This document shows positions 11,800 to 11,827 of a stretch of 11,827 nt of DNA, piece after piece. The stretch comes from Deltaproteobacteria bacterium (GTDB taxonomy: Bacteria > Desulfobacterota > Desulfobacteria > C00003060 > C00003106), in assembly GCA_019314005.1 (NCBI GenBank), contig JAFDAE010000036.1:1-11827 (forward strand), given 5' to 3'. Both the position numbers and the translations under genes were made by a program. The notes beneath the pieces were generated by a model. The model worked only from the letters and a program-made list of their open reading frames with translations, did no database searches and had not been told where the DNA came from. How positions within the stretch are numbered: position 1 is the first letter of the stretch; each line of letters opens with the position of its first letter.

Positions 11800-11827
11800 C
11801 TTGTCCTTTGCTTTTCCTACAGCTCCT
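11785..11827 (-). CDS. 3' end of the gene upstream of leuD, probably leuC (partial)
   Basis: On the minus strand, one frame reads GAVGKAKDKETFA then TAA, with the last four codons supplied by the mobile element. If the element and one copy of its duplication are removed, the same frame reads GAVGKAKDKDGL and stops at TGA overlapping the leuD ATG (ATGA). That overlap is typical of leuC-leuD. The identification as leuC rests on position only, because the visible residues are too few to recognise. Confidence 0.45.
   Translation of the reverse strand, partial: GAVGKAKDKETFA

Noticed and set aside
1..11827. CRISPR array, prophage, toxin-antitoxin or defence genes
   Set aside because: No regularly spaced repeats, integrase, phage or nuclease-antitoxin pair is present; apart from a hypothetical lipoprotein and unnamed end fragments, all sizeable genes have household, regulatory or envelope assignments.

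Overview
The window looks like a chromosomal segment of an anaerobic, Gram-negative bacterium of the Desulfobacterota (former Deltaproteobacteria) type. This is inferred from gene content, not from a marker gene: a short archaeal/anaerobe-type LeuD, a leuD-leuB-asd cluster, MlaF with an MCE protein (so an outer membrane), a P-protein PheA next to TyrA, PlsY, PilZ and a lipoprotein. There are no rRNA, tRNA or CRISPR features, and no transposase gene.

Left part, + strand (1-3625): the tail of an unidentified gene, an RNase Z-like metallo-beta-lactamase-fold hydrolase, a 312-base gap, then a tight pheA-tyrA-NYN nuclease run with 1-base gaps. PheA and TyrA both draw on prephenate, for phenylalanine and tyrosine. 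The gap holds a small mobile element and a strong Rho-independent terminator hairpin only 37 bases before pheA, placed like an attenuator.

Middle, - strand (3627-4419): a PilZ (c-di-GMP receptor) protein followed by a small lipoprotein.

Right part, - strand (4707-11827, transcribed right to left): the probable end of leuC, leuD, leuB, asd, a divergent class II aldolase, mlaF, an mlaD-like MCE gene and plsY. It reads as one long operon joining leucine synthesis, aspartate semialdehyde formation, an aldolase, inner-to-outer-membrane lipid transport and phospholipid synthesis. No mlaE permease is present. The MCE protein appears to carry its own C-terminal outer-membrane beta-barrel.

The most distinctive feature is a set of small, transposase-less, palindromic elements. 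Family 1 has three copies (945-1085, 4535-4676, 11612-11799) with GAGACCTTTGCA-type ends. Two copies have perfect 5-bp target duplications, and the arms vary between copies but match within each copy. The third copy also carries a private pair of 24-nt arms. Family 2 has one full copy (5333-5475), exactly at the MCE gene's stop codon. Removing the elements in silico restores tight junctions, including an ATGA stop/start overlap of the gene upstream of leuD with leuD itself. The elements therefore appear to have inserted at gene junctions of a once-compact operon without destroying any gene.
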